Shown here piece after piece: positions 1-8,111 of a stretch of DNA of 64,000 nt (the first letter of the stretch is position 1; each line of letters begins with the position of its first letter). The position numbers and the translations under genes were made by a program. This stretch comes from Limibacterium fermenti. Lineage in GTDB: Bacteria; Bacteroidota; Bacteroidia; Bacteroidales; Dysgonomonadaceae. The stretch covers positions 2,852,001 through 2,916,000 of the forward strand of contig NZ_CP159486.1 of assembly GCF_041902845.1 (NCBI RefSeq). The letters run 5' to 3'. The notes under the pieces are model-generated. The model did no database searches, was not told the origin of the DNA, and saw nothing but the letters and a program-made list of their open reading frames with translations.

Positions 1-1
1 C

Positions 2-1327
2 GATTACCTGCAATCGCTGGGGGTAAACGCCATCGAATTGATGCCGGTGCAGGAGTTCGACGGCAACGACAGTTGGGGCTATAATCCGTGTTTCTATTTC
101 GCCATGGATAAGGCTTACGGGACCGACAAGATGTATAAGGAGTTTATCGACGCGTGCCACGAACGCGGCATGGCGGTGATCTTCGATGTCGTGTATAATC
201 ACGCCACCGGCGCAAATCCCTTCGCCAAACTCTATTGGAATGCGTCGGCGAACAAAACCGCGGCGAACAATCCGTGGTTCAATGTGGATGCCCCCCACCC
301 TTACAGCGTATTTCATGATTTCAATCACGAATCGTCGTTGGTGCGCGACTTTGTGAAACGCAACCTGCAATTCCTGTTGGAAGAATACAATATCGACGGC
401 TTCCGCTTCGACCTGACCAAAGGGTTTACGCAAAAATCTTCGACAGAGCAAACGGCGTCAAATTATGATGCCTCGCGCGTGGCGATTCTCAAAGATTACA
501 ACGAGGCGATCAAAAACGTGAAAGCGGATGCGTACATCATTCTGGAACACTTTTGCGACAACCAAGAGGAAACCGAACTCAGCAGCAATGGCATGATGGT
601 TTGGCGAAACCTAAACAATGCCTACTGCCAGTCGGGCATGGGATATAAAGAAAATTCGGATTTCTCAAACCTCTATTACACGACCTCTTCGCGTCCGGCT
701 AACAGCCTTGTAGGATATATGGAAAGCCACGATGAAGAACGGGTGTCGTATAAACAGACACAGTGGGGAGTAGGAACGATAAAAACCGATCTTGCCACAC
801 GGATGGATCAGTTGAAAGCGAATGCGGCGTTCTTCTTTACCGTTCCCGGCCCGAAGATGATTTGGCAGTTCGGCGAGTTGGGATACGACATCTCTATTAA
901 TGCCGATCCGACTGGCACTGCGCATGATGATGACACGTACCGAACGGCAAGGAAGCCGGTTAAATGGGAATACGCCAAGGTTCCCCAACGCAAAGAATTG
1001 TATGAAACGTACGCAACACTTATAGGCCTGCGTCGGTCGCACAGCGAATTATTCAACTCAACGTCTACCCTCGAGTGGAAAGTATCGGAGAATGATTGGG
1101 AGAACGGACGCTTCCTTACGCTCTCTTCACTCGGTAACGCCAAACAGATAGTCGTTGTAGGGAATCTCACGAACACAGCGATGAAAGTCGAAACGGCTTT
1201 TCCGAAAACCGGTACATGGTACAACTACCGGATACCATCGGAGACACTTACCGTTACATCCTCTACGGCATCGCTTACCGTGCCGGCGAATGATTTTCTT
1301 ATTTACACCTCTTTCTCGAAAGAGTGA
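2..1327 (+). CDS. Alpha-amylase family glycoside hydrolase (GH13), 5' end cut by window
   Basis: The frame is already open at base 2 (DYLQSLGVNAIELMPVQEF), so the gene begins upstream of the window. GH13 retaining hydrolases act on alpha-glucans. The catalytic set is visible: nucleophile Asp at 410-412 in DGFRFDLTKG, acid/base Glu at 545-547 in ILEHF, and stabilising Asp at 731-733 in ESHDEER. The barrel motif VIFDVVYNHATG is present too. The last ~100 codons form a beta-sandwich-like C-terminal domain ending FLIYTSFSKE. A signal peptide or N-terminal binding module cannot be assessed because the 5' end is missing. No type IX secretion C-terminal domain is recognisable. Glycogen branching or debranching activity cannot be excluded, but the motif set and layout fit a secreted or periplasmic amylase. 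Confidence 0.88.
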   Translation, partial: DYLQSLGVNAIELMPVQEFDGNDSWGYNPCFYFAMDKAYGTDKMYKEFIDACHERGMAVIFDVVYNHATGANPFAKLYWNASANKTAANNPWFNVDAPHPYSVFHDFNHESSLVRDFVKRNLQFLLEEYNIDGFRFDLTKGFTQKSSTEQTASNYDASRVAILKDYNEAIKNVKADAYIILEHFCDNQEETELSSNGMMVWRNLNNAYCQSGMGYKENSDFSNLYYTTSSRPANSLVGYMESHDEERVSYKQTQWGVGTIKTDLATRMDQLKANAAFFFTVPGPKMIWQFGELGYDISINADPTGTAHDDDTYRTARKPVKWEYAKVPQRKELYETYATLIGLRRSHSELFNSTSTLEWKVSENDWENGRFLTLSSLGNAKQIVVVGNLTNTAMKVETAFPKTGTWYNYRIPSETLTVTSSTASLTVPANDFLIYTSFSKE

Positions 1328-1339
1328 ATAAATAAACGC

Positions 1340-1380
1340 AAAAAGGCTGTCTCAAACCCCAAAATAGAGACAGCTTTTTT
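1340..1380 (+). terminator. Intrinsic terminator after the amylase gene
   Basis: Bases 1340-1353 pair with 1367-1380 at 13 of 14 positions (core GCTGTCTC / GAGACAGC) around a 13-nt loop, ending in a run of T on the plus strand. It starts 13 bases after the amylase stop. The A-rich left arm would also give a U-run on the minus strand, so it may act in both directions. Confidence 0.85.
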
Positions 1381-1392
1381 TATAGGTATCAT

Positions 1393-1581
1393 ATTCGACC
1401 TCCGAATCCGACGTTGGACGTCCACCTCCAGAGGATCAATACCGGACTTCGGAAGTTCGACGCCGGACTACGGAAGTTCAAAATCGGGCTTCCGATGCCC
1501 AAAATACGCCTTCGGAGGTTCGACACCGGGCTTCCGATCTTCAATACCGGGCTTCGGAAGTTCAACGCCAGAATTCGGAAG
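1393..1581. repeat. Nine degenerate 21-bp tandem units
   Basis: Nine consecutive units of exactly 21 bp can be laid out from 1393 to 1581, with a consensus near TTCAACACCGGGCTTCGGAAG. The first two units (1393-1434) are the most diverged. The array ends 36 bases before the trxB stop. Because 21 is a multiple of 3, a minus-strand ORF (1652-1389) reads a 7-residue repeat (NFRSPVL, KIGSPVS), but no family is recognised and I treat it as non-coding. With the terminator this accounts for the 290-base gap between the amylase and trxB. Confidence 0.8.
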
Positions 1582-1617
1582 TAGGCGCTCAAACCTTTTA
1601 GGTAGGAATGGATCGTA

Positions 1618-2559
1618 TCAGAGGCCTTTTTCAGAAAGATACCTTTCGGCATCGATGGCCGCGCGACAACCGGTTCCGGCCGCTGTTACCGCCTGACGAT
1701 AAAGCGAGTCGGCCACATCTCCCGCCGCGAAGATCCCTTCGATATTTGTTTTGGTAGTAGGATGCTGCGTTTTGATATATCCAGCATTATCCAACTCGAT
1801 AAAGTCTTTAAAAACACCCGTATTAGGCGTATGGCCAATGGCTAAAAAGAATCCGTCGATGGCAATATCCACCTTTTCTTCATCCGGCTCCCCCATTCGC
1901 TTTACCAAATGAGCCCCTTCCACGCCGTTATCTCCGAAAAGGCCGAGGGTATTATGTTCGAAAAGGATTTCGATCTTCGGATTATTCATCACCCGCTCCT
2001 GCATAATCTTTGAAGCGCGCAAAAAAGGTTTACGAACAATCATATACACTTTTTCGGCCAATCCCGCCAAATAAGCAGCCTCTTCGCAAGCCGTGTCTCC
2101 GCCGCCTACCACCGCGACTTTTTTCTTACGATAGAAAAAGCCATCGCATGTAGCGCAAGCCGACACTCCTTGTCCGGCATAGTTGGTTTCATCGGGAATA
2201 CCTAAATATTTGGCCGTAGCTCCGGTAGATATAATAACCGTATCGGCTTCTACCGGGCTCTCGTCATCGACCGTCACTTTAAACGGCCGCGACGAGAAAT
2301 CAACCGACGTCACTCTACCGGGAAATATTTCCGCTCCGTATTTTTGGGCTTGCTTTTTTAAATCCGCCATTAATTGAGCACCCGTCACGCCCTCGGGATA
2401 TCCCGGAAAGTTCTCGACTTCAGTCGTGGTTGTCAACTGACCTCCGGGTTGTAATCCTTCGAATAAAACGGGCTCCAGATTCGCACGCGAAGCATAGATA
2501 GCCGCCGTGTATCCGGCAGGCCCCGAACCGATAATCAAACAACGTACTTTATTTCTCAT
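1618..2559 (-). CDS. trxB: Thioredoxin-disulfide reductase
   Basis: Cytosolic flavoenzyme that passes electrons from NADPH through FAD and a CxxC disulfide to thioredoxin. The 313-residue length is normal. Seen: FAD-binding IIGSGPAGYTAA at residues 9-20, redox CATC at 135-138, NADPH-binding VVGGGDTACEEAA after it, and AAGDV near the C-terminus. The ATG start at 2559 fits the position of the FAD motif and follows a -7 box on the same strand. In many Bacteroidales genomes trxB lies beside lolA and ftsK (recalled, not checked). Here an IS110-family element separates trxB from lolA. Confidence 0.97.
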   Translation of the reverse strand: MRNKVRCLIIGSGPAGYTAAIYASRANLEPVLFEGLQPGGQLTTTTEVENFPGYPEGVTGAQLMADLKKQAQKYGAEIFPGRVTSVDFSSRPFKVTVDDESPVEADTVIISTGATAKYLGIPDETNYAGQGVSACATCDGFFYRKKKVAVVGGGDTACEEAAYLAGLAEKVYMIVRKPFLRASKIMQERVMNNPKIEILFEHNTLGLFGDNGVEGAHLVKRMGEPDEEKVDIAIDGFFLAIGHTPNTGVFKDFIELDNAGYIKTQHPTTKTNIEGIFAAGDVADSLYRQAVTAAGTGCRAAIDAERYLSEKGL

Positions 2560-2579
2560 TATGTCTATTTTTTAATAGC

Positions 2580-2587
2580 CAAATATA
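2580..2587 (-). promoter_or_regulatory. Candidate trxB -7 box
   Basis: The minus strand reads TATATTTG, matching the Bacteroidetes -7 consensus TAnnTTTG, about 20 bases before the trxB ATG. No clear TTTG -33 element was found upstream. Confidence 0.5.
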
Positions 2588-2668
2588 CATAAAAGTATAC
2601 ACATATACACAGACCCATAAAAATTGAGTGTTCTGTTTGAGTCCGTTTGGGCCGGTTTTACACATTGA

Positions 2669-2700
2669 TTTGAAATAAGCCACAACTTTCTCTATATTTG
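2669..2700 (+). promoter_or_regulatory. Transposase promoter
   Basis: TTTG at 2669-2672 and TATATTTG at 2693-2700 are 20 bases apart, matching the Bacteroidetes primary sigma-factor promoter (TTTG, N19-21, TAnnTTTG). The transposase ATG is at 2730. Confidence 0.7.
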
Positions 2701-2729
2701 AAGATCATTAACCACTAAAATATTCAATA

Positions 2730-3938
2730 ATGAAAAAAGTATGTGGCTTAGATGTGCACAAAGATAATATATTCTGTGCAATCTACAATGGAGAGAGTCA
2801 TTCTCAAGTGAAAGAATATGCAACGCTGACCCCTGCAATCTATTCGATGGGTGAGTACCTGCAGTCGGAAGAGGTGGAGGAGGTGGCCCTGGAAAGCACG
2901 GGTATCTACTGGATTGCCGTGTGGGACATATTCTACGAGATGGGGTTCAAGTTGACGCTTGTCAACCCGTACCTGATCAAACAGATGCCGGGTCGTAAGA
3001 GCGACATCAAGGATGCCCAGTGGATAGCCAGCCTGTTGCACAAGGGCATGATGCGCGGCAGTTTCGTTCCTGCTCCCCTGATACAGGAGTTGCGGGTCTA
3101 TTCCCGCAAATACGGCAAGCTCAGGCAGCAGGTGACCCGTGTGCTGACGTGTATGGACGCCATCCTGGTAAAGGCAGGTATCCGGGCGAGCAGTTGCCTG
3201 AGCAGTATCAGCACGAAAAGTTTCATGGGTATCGTCGAGGCGCTGATAGCCGGATGGACAGACCCGGGCTATCTTGTAAGCCTGGTGTACGGGAACAGGA
3301 AAAACAAGCAGAGCGGGAAATTAAAGGAGGCCCTTAGGGGCAATATCAGGGCGCACCACCGCCAGGAATTGTCCTGGGCGAAACAGGAGTATGACATATA
3401 CCAGTTGCAGATATCGGAATGTCTGTCACAAATGGAGCGGATATGTGGCCTACATTTTGCGTTGCCGGTAAATCTTTTACAAACCATTCCGGGAATAAGC
3501 CGGATAGCGGCGATGACCATAATAGCCGAAACGGGTGGGGATATGAGTGTCTTTGAAAATAGCGGCAAGATTGTCGGATGGGCGGGATTGCGCCCGAGGA
3601 ATGATGAAAGCGCCGGCAAATACAAGAGCACCGCTACCACCAAAGGCAACAAGTACCTGCGTTCGATCCTGGTACAGGTCTCCTGGGCGGCTTCCCGGTC
3701 GAAGGGTTCGTTTTTCAAGGAAAAGTTCCAACGCATGACCATGCGCAAGCCAAGGAAAAAGGCTCTGGTCGCCATAGCAAGGAAACTGCTCGTTGTCATA
3801 TGGAACGTGCTCAAGCACACCAGGCAATACGATCCCCGGCTGGCCCCTGTTTACGATCCGGTGAAGATGAAAGCCCGGCTCGCATATTACAAGAAGGAGT
3901 ACGAAAAAACAGCGAACATACTGAATATTAATCTATAA
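2730..3938 (+). CDS. IS110-family transposase (DEDD, RuvC-like plus Tnp_20 domain)
   Basis: Recombinase of 402 residues, full length for the family. The N-terminal RuvC-like DEDD domain shows D8 (GLDVHKD), E55 (VALESTGIYW), D92 and D95 (GRKSDIKDAQW). The C-terminal transposase_20 domain (about residues 248-340) has LLQTIPGISRIAAMTIIAE followed by WAGLRPRNDESAGKYKS, where S294 is the likely serine nucleophile by family analogy. Family members are directed by a bridge/seek RNA encoded in a non-coding end of the element. The reading frame and all acidic residues are intact and a promoter is present, so the element may be active. Transcription is opposite to the flanking trxB and lolA. Confidence 0.95.
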   Translation: MKKVCGLDVHKDNIFCAIYNGESHSQVKEYATLTPAIYSMGEYLQSEEVEEVALESTGIYWIAVWDIFYEMGFKLTLVNPYLIKQMPGRKSDIKDAQWIASLLHKGMMRGSFVPAPLIQELRVYSRKYGKLRQQVTRVLTCMDAILVKAGIRASSCLSSISTKSFMGIVEALIAGWTDPGYLVSLVYGNRKNKQSGKLKEALRGNIRAHHRQELSWAKQEYDIYQLQISECLSQMERICGLHFALPVNLLQTIPGISRIAAMTIIAETGGDMSVFENSGKIVGWAGLRPRNDESAGKYKSTATTKGNKYLRSILVQVSWAASRSKGSFFKEKFQRMTMRKPRKKALVAIARKLLVVIWNVLKHTRQYDPRLAPVYDPVKMKARLAYYKKEYEKTANILNINL

Positions 3939-3949
3939 TACAAGCGTAA

Positions 3950-4060
3950 AGGCCGGGTAACTTTGTGGTGGCTCAAGACCCCGTTTACAAATAGGCCAAT
4001 GTCACAGTCGTCCCTGAAACGACCTCAAGAACACAGACCGGGGTTAATGCTGCTCCCAAT
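3950..4060 (+). ncRNA. Candidate bridge/seek RNA region of the IS110 element
   Basis: Directly after the transposase, ACCCCG at 3978-3983 can pair with CGGGGT at 4039-4044. This encloses a second stem, GTCGT 4007-4011 with ACGAC 4019-4023 around a 7-nt loop. Nested stems in the non-coding end fit what is known of guide RNAs of this family. That this RNA exists, and its limits, are inference; no transcript end is visible. Confidence 0.35.
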
Positions 4061-4215
4061 AAGAGAAGACAAGCCCGCAGAAGAAAATCGCATATCGGAA
4101 GGCGTCACCGCGTCTTTGCCTGCAACCTTGTGGGTAGGGTGATTTATGCCTGTATCCAAACATCTTTCTCTATTTAGCTCCATTTTTCTTTGAATATGGG
4201 GGGAATTTATAGAAG

Positions 4216-4259
4216 AAAGGTACGAATATTCCGTTATATTAAAAACGGATATTACCTTT
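4216..4259 (-). terminator. Candidate terminator after lolA
   Basis: AAAGGTA, ATAT and CCGTT at 4216-4235 pair with AACGG, ATAT and TACCTTT at 4244-4259, with two small bulges, and the minus strand then becomes T-rich. It lies 28 bases beyond the lolA stop. If functional it ends the ftsK-lolA transcript before the IS element. Confidence 0.5.
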
Positions 4260-4286
4260 ATCTATGATATGTAAACGGAAACGATG

Positions 4287-4934
4287 CTACCGTAAATCAA
4301 CTATTTCCACTCCTTTATGGGCGGCTTTATCAAAAATGAAGTCTTGATCGGCAAAACGGTAATTCGCATTATAACGTTCGATATCGATTTTGTTCTTCAT
4401 ACCGTTTCTCATAACGAGTATTACTTGTAAAATCGAATTACTTTGCTTGTCAATAGCGACGGCAATAGAAGTAAAATCGCCTTTTTTATCCGTCGCTTCC
4501 ATATCGATTACATAAGCCGGCCGGCCGTTCACCGTTTTGGATACCGGCGCTTTAAAGGCATATCCTTTTTTATAAAGGCTCAATAAGGCCAACGGGCTGA
4601 CGGTCGCCAGTTCATCACCGGAAGGTTGCGACACATAGACTTCTTTGGCATCTTTCGAAAGGACCCATTGAGTGGTTCCATCGTACCAAATATCGGCTGT
4701 ATTCGTCTCGATCTTAAATTTATTCCCTTTTGCCATCGCTTCTCCTGTTTCGGAAGATTGTCCTCTTCCCTTGGCATCTTCTTGTACAGCCAAAGAAAAA
4801 GACAGTTTGACGCCATCCGATGCCGAATAAGCGGCATACGCCCTATCCAATATCACTTTCGATTCATTCGAGGATTGTGCCGCAGCAATCAAAACGACCA
4901 TCAATGCAACGAAGGTAAATATATATTTTTTCAT
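4287..4934 (-). CDS. lolA: LolA-like outer-membrane lipoprotein carrier
   Basis: 215 residues with a signal peptide (KKYIFTFVALMVVLIAAAQS). LolA proteins ferry lipoproteins across the periplasm in an open beta-barrel. The mature protein shows the LolA pattern: an early helix (ILDRAYAAYSASDGVKLSF), strands around DIWYDGTTQWVL and EVYVSQPSGDE, then VIDMEATDKKGDFTSIAVAID. It lies downstream of ftsK on the same strand, a common Bacteroidetes arrangement. Identity rests on this architecture and context. Bacteroidetes often have several LolA-like paralogues, so this copy may not be the main carrier. Confidence 0.8.
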   Translation of the reverse strand: MKKYIFTFVALMVVLIAAAQSSNESKVILDRAYAAYSASDGVKLSFSLAVQEDAKGRGQSSETGEAMAKGNKFKIETNTADIWYDGTTQWVLSKDAKEVYVSQPSGDELATVSPLALLSLYKKGYAFKAPVSKTVNGRPAYVIDMEATDKKGDFTSIAVAIDKQSNSILQVILVMRNGMKNKIDIERYNANYRFADQDFIFDKAAHKGVEIVDLR

Positions 4935-4989
4935 CTTCTTTCTGTTTTTATAAAAATCATTTCCCTTACGACCTTTAAAACTCTTTTTA

Positions 4990-5120
4990 GTTTATTCCTA
5001 ACTTACCCTAACCCCTCTCCCTGCGGGCACTCCTTATACTAAAGGAAGAGTAATGGGACTTGGCTTCCGCAACTGTCCCCTTAAAATAAGGGGACGAGGG
5101 CGATAGCCCGGAGGGGATCA
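4990..5120. repeat. GC-rich palindromic filler between ftsK and lolA
   Basis: The 203-base gap holds no gene. It contains a perfect 9-bp stem, GTCCCCTTA at 5075-5083 with TAAGGGGAC at 5087-5095 and a 3-nt loop, flanked by C- and G-rich strings such as CCCCTCTCCCTGCGGGCACT and GGGCGATAGCCCGG. No U-run follows on the minus strand, so a terminator is doubtful. It looks like a dispersed REP-type palindrome, although only one copy is visible here. Confidence 0.4.
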
Positions 5121-5137
5121 TACCGCTCTTTAACGGC

Positions 5138-7681
5138 TTATTGCAAGGAGTCCAACAGTTTTTCAAGCGAATATTCATCCGAAATATATACTTCGCGGGG
5201 CTTACTACCCTGAACAGGGCCTACGATGCCGGCGGCTTCGAGTTGATCCATCAACCTTCCCGCACGATTATATCCGATGGAGAACTTGCGCTGAATAAGA
5301 GACGTCGATCCCTGCTGATGAACCACAATCAAGCGTGCCGCTTCATCAAAGAGAGTATCCCGCTCATTCAGATCGACCGATCCGACTTTCTCTTCCCCAT
5401 CCGGCAAATCGACTTCCGGAAGCGCAAACGCCGATTCATAGCCTTGTTGCTGCCCAATGTATTGCGAAATCTCTTCCACTTCGGGCGTATCGACAAACGC
5501 ACATTGAATACGGATAAGATTGCTTCCCTGCGAGAAAAGCATATCTCCCCGCCCGATCAACTGATTGGCGCCGTTCATATCGAGAATCGTACGCGAATCG
5601 ATTTGCGAAGTCACACGGAAAGCGATGCGCGCCGGAAAGTTCGCTTTAATGGTACCCGTAATGATATTGGTGGTAGGACGCTGCGTAGCGATAACCATGT
5701 GTATGCCTACCGCACGCGCTTTCTGCGCAATACGGGCTATCGGCATCTCTATTTCCTTACCGGCAGTCATAATCAAATCGCCGAACTCATCGATAACCAC
5801 TACAATATAAGGAAGGTAACGATGCCCGTTCTTCGGGTTCAACCGTCTTTTAATAAACTTATCGTTATATTCCTTAATCGTTCTGACATGCGCCTTCATC
5901 AACAATTCATAGCGGTCATCCATCTCTTTTGTAAGCGAATTAAGCGTCTGCGTCACTTTGGACACATCCGTGATAATCGCCTTTTCGGCATCGGGTAGTT
6001 TCGCCAGATAATGCCTTTCGATGGTCGAATAAATATTGAATTCAACCATTTTCGGGTCGATCAGCACCATCTTCATTTCGGAAGGGTGCTTTTTATACAG
6101 CAAGGAGGTGATGATCGCGTTCAATCCGACGGATTTTCCCTGCCCCGTAGCGCCGGCGACCAATAAGTGAGGCATCTTTGTCAAGTCGAAGATAAAGACA
6201 TCGTTCGTAATCGTTTTTCCCAACGCCACCGGAAGATCGTACGTACATTCCTGAAACTTCTTGGAAGAAATAACCGATTGCATCGAAACGATTTGCGGAT
6301 CTTTGTTCGGCACCTCGATGCCGACCGTTCCCTTTCCGGGAATAGGCGCGATAATGCGGATGCCCAAAGCGGACAAACTAAGAGCAATATCATCTTCCAG
6401 ATTGCGGATTCGCGATATGCGCACACCGGCTTGAGGCACTATTTCATAAAGGGTTATAGTCGGTCCGACCGTCGCTTTGATGGAAGTGATTTCGATTCCA
6501 TAATTCCGCAACGTACGGATGATCTTATCTTTATTTTCATTCTGCTCCTTCATATCGACCTCCCGATTCTGTGTTTGATACGTTTTCAGCAAATCCATGG
6601 TGGGGAAACGGAAAGAAGAAAGATCTTTCTTCGGGTCATAATCTTCCATGGGTTCATCGTCCGGATTGGATGATAACGAGGCATCCTCCTCAACAGAACC
6701 GGTCTCATCCATTGGTTCGGGACTTTCGGGCTCCAGAACGGGCTCTTCGTCTTTCGGAACGATTACTTCGAAGTTATCCATATTCCGCCGTTTCTGCTCA
6801 AATTCTTTTGCAAACGGCGTTATCTCTTCTTTTTCAGGTAAAAAAGAAGATTCGTCCTGCGGCTCATCTTCCGGTATTTTTTTATCCGGAGAATGAGCAA
6901 AAACGGCTTTTGTTTTCTTTAAAAGCCTCTGAAGAAAGGACGGTTCTTTTTCGCGGGCGTCTTCTGGAGAATATTCTTCTTCCGAGGCCGCATCCTCATC
7001 TTCCGGAAAAGATTCCTCTTTCGGATTATTCCCGAATGTGGATTTTCCTTTGATGATCGTTTCCTGCATTTTATACATGGAGTTTTTTTTGAAAATCACC
7101 ACGATAATCACGATGCACAAAACAATAAGAAGAAGCAATCCCGGCCAACCGATACTACTTTCCAGAAAAGCTTCTATCCGGTTTCCGTGAACACCGCCCC
7201 AATTTATATGGCTTGTAGGAAATAGTTTTCCTAAAACAAAGGCGCTGGCTATAGATCCTCCGATAAGGATCAATGCCGAAGAAAGTAACGTTTTGAAGAA
7301 TGACAAATTAGAGACGTCCATCAACCGCATACCCAAATACATAATAAAGAGGGGCACAATAACGGAAAAGATACCGAACCACCCGTTCACCATATATTCT
7401 GCGATAAAAGCACCGCCAACACCTGTCCAGTTTTGGACTTCCAGCGTTTTATCCCGTATCAACTCCCAAAAGGATTTGTTCAAAACCGCACTTTGATCGG
7501 CGGCCCCGGTAAAGAAAAAAGAAATAATGGCCAACAACATAAAAATGCCGATGAAAGCAAGAAGTACTCCAAAAATGAAATGCACTCTTTCATTTTTGAG
7601 AAACTCCATCCATTCCTTTTTTTGATTACGGGGTTTTCCGTTCGCTTTTCGTCTTACTCTCTTTTTCTTTATTGTCGCCAT
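5138..7681 (-). CDS. ftsK: DNA translocase FtsK
   Basis: Septum-located ATP-driven DNA pump for chromosome dimer resolution and segregation. 847 residues from the ATG at 7681; an in-frame TTG four codons upstream is less likely. A basic N-terminus (KKKRVRRK) precedes four membrane segments within the first ~200 residues. A charged Glu/Asp/Pro linker (~210-350) follows, then the motor with Walker A GATGQGKS near residue 510 and Walker B VVVIDEFGD. The last ~70 residues form the winged-helix gamma domain (IQRKFSIGYNRAGRLMDQLE) that reads KOPS sites. lolA follows after 203 bases. Confidence 0.97.
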   Translation of the reverse strand: MATIKKKRVRRKANGKPRNQKKEWMEFLKNERVHFIFGVLLAFIGIFMLLAIISFFFTGAADQSAVLNKSFWELIRDKTLEVQNWTGVGGAFIAEYMVNGWFGIFSVIVPLFIMYLGMRLMDVSNLSFFKTLLSSALILIGGSIASAFVLGKLFPTSHINWGGVHGNRIEAFLESSIGWPGLLLLIVLCIVIIVVIFKKNSMYKMQETIIKGKSTFGNNPKEESFPEDEDAASEEEYSPEDAREKEPSFLQRLLKKTKAVFAHSPDKKIPEDEPQDESSFLPEKEEITPFAKEFEQKRRNMDNFEVIVPKDEEPVLEPESPEPMDETGSVEEDASLSSNPDDEPMEDYDPKKDLSSFRFPTMDLLKTYQTQNREVDMKEQNENKDKIIRTLRNYGIEITSIKATVGPTITLYEIVPQAGVRISRIRNLEDDIALSLSALGIRIIAPIPGKGTVGIEVPNKDPQIVSMQSVISSKKFQECTYDLPVALGKTITNDVFIFDLTKMPHLLVAGATGQGKSVGLNAIITSLLYKKHPSEMKMVLIDPKMVEFNIYSTIERHYLAKLPDAEKAIITDVSKVTQTLNSLTKEMDDRYELLMKAHVRTIKEYNDKFIKRRLNPKNGHRYLPYIVVVIDEFGDLIMTAGKEIEMPIARIAQKARAVGIHMVIATQRPTTNIITGTIKANFPARIAFRVTSQIDSRTILDMNGANQLIGRGDMLFSQGSNLIRIQCAFVDTPEVEEISQYIGQQQGYESAFALPEVDLPDGEEKVGSVDLNERDTLFDEAARLIVVHQQGSTSLIQRKFSIGYNRAGRLMDQLEAAGIVGPVQGSKPREVYISDEYSLEKLLDSLQ

Positions 7682-7745
7682 AGTAGAAAACAACTTCTAT
7701 CGCCTTATGTAATAGAAGTCAATGAAACAATTATCCTATTCCGTG

Positions 7746-7753
7746 CAAAAGTA
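7746..7753 (-). promoter_or_regulatory. Candidate ftsK -7 box
   Basis: The minus strand reads TACTTTTG, about 65 bases before the ftsK ATG, matching TAnnTTTG. Confidence 0.5.
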
Positions 7754-7812
7754 CGAAAAAGATAGGAGTTTTAACGGGCACGCAACTTATTTTATCTATT
7801 GATTCTTTCTTA

Positions 7813-7843
7813 TCGGGGGTGCTTTATCAATCAACACCCCCGA
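7813..7843 (-). terminator. Stem-loop after the small membrane gene
   Basis: TCGGGGGTG (7813-7821) and CACCCCCGA (7835-7843) form a perfect 9-bp stem with a 13-nt loop, 29 bases beyond the stop of the 7872 gene. The minus strand after it is A/T-rich without a clean U-run, so efficiency is uncertain. Confidence 0.55.
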
Positions 7844-7871
7844 CAACACCGGTGTAAGGATGAATCCGTCG

Positions 7872-8090
7872 CTATTTCTTTTTATTCCCTACGAGATAAA
7901 CCCCTCCGACCAACGCAACCAACGCCAGTCCGAGTTGCACATAAGAAGTCTCTTTTGCTCCCTGATCTTCCGCTCTGAGTTCGATACCCAGGATGTTTAC
8001 GGCTTTAGAGCTTTCCTGTAACCCTGTAACACCTAAATAACCCAAAAATAATGCGCCTGCAATAAGAATAATACCGATACCTGTTTTCAT
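7872..8090 (-). CDS. Small two-helix membrane protein, unknown
   Basis: 72 residues from the ATG at 8090; a TTG three codons earlier is in frame. Two hydrophobic segments, IGIILIAGALFLGYLGVTGL and LGLALVALVGGVYLVGN, flank a polar loop (about residues 28-47), and the end is KKK. The layout resembles DUF3185-type proteins, which have no known function; this is a resemblance only. It lies 22 bases after the YihY/BrkB stop, so the two are probably co-transcribed. Confidence 0.75.
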   Translation of the reverse strand: MKTGIGIILIAGALFLGYLGVTGLQESSKAVNILGIELRAEDQGAKETSYVQLGLALVALVGGVYLVGNKKK

Positions 8091-8111
8091 TTTGTTCAAA
8101 TTATGAATTGT

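Larger units (their letters stand above)
2600..4200 (+). mobile_element. IS110-family insertion sequence (boundaries approximate)
   Basis: A single DEDD transposase gene has non-coding flanks between trxB (2559) and lolA (4287). IS110-family elements usually lack terminal inverted repeats and make no obvious target duplication, so the ends cannot be fixed by eye and the coordinates are a guess. The flank after the transposase (3939-4286) is longer and more structured than the one before it, which resembles the IS1111 subgroup, whose guide RNA is encoded downstream. A possible subterminal inverted pair is AGCCAC at 2678-2683 and GTGGCT at 3968-3973, too short to be convincing. Confidence 0.6.

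Noticed and set aside
1389..1652. 87-codon minus-strand ORF with a 7-residue repeat
   Set aside because: It starts inside the trxB coding end in another frame and is explained by the 21-bp array; no signal peptide or family was recognised.
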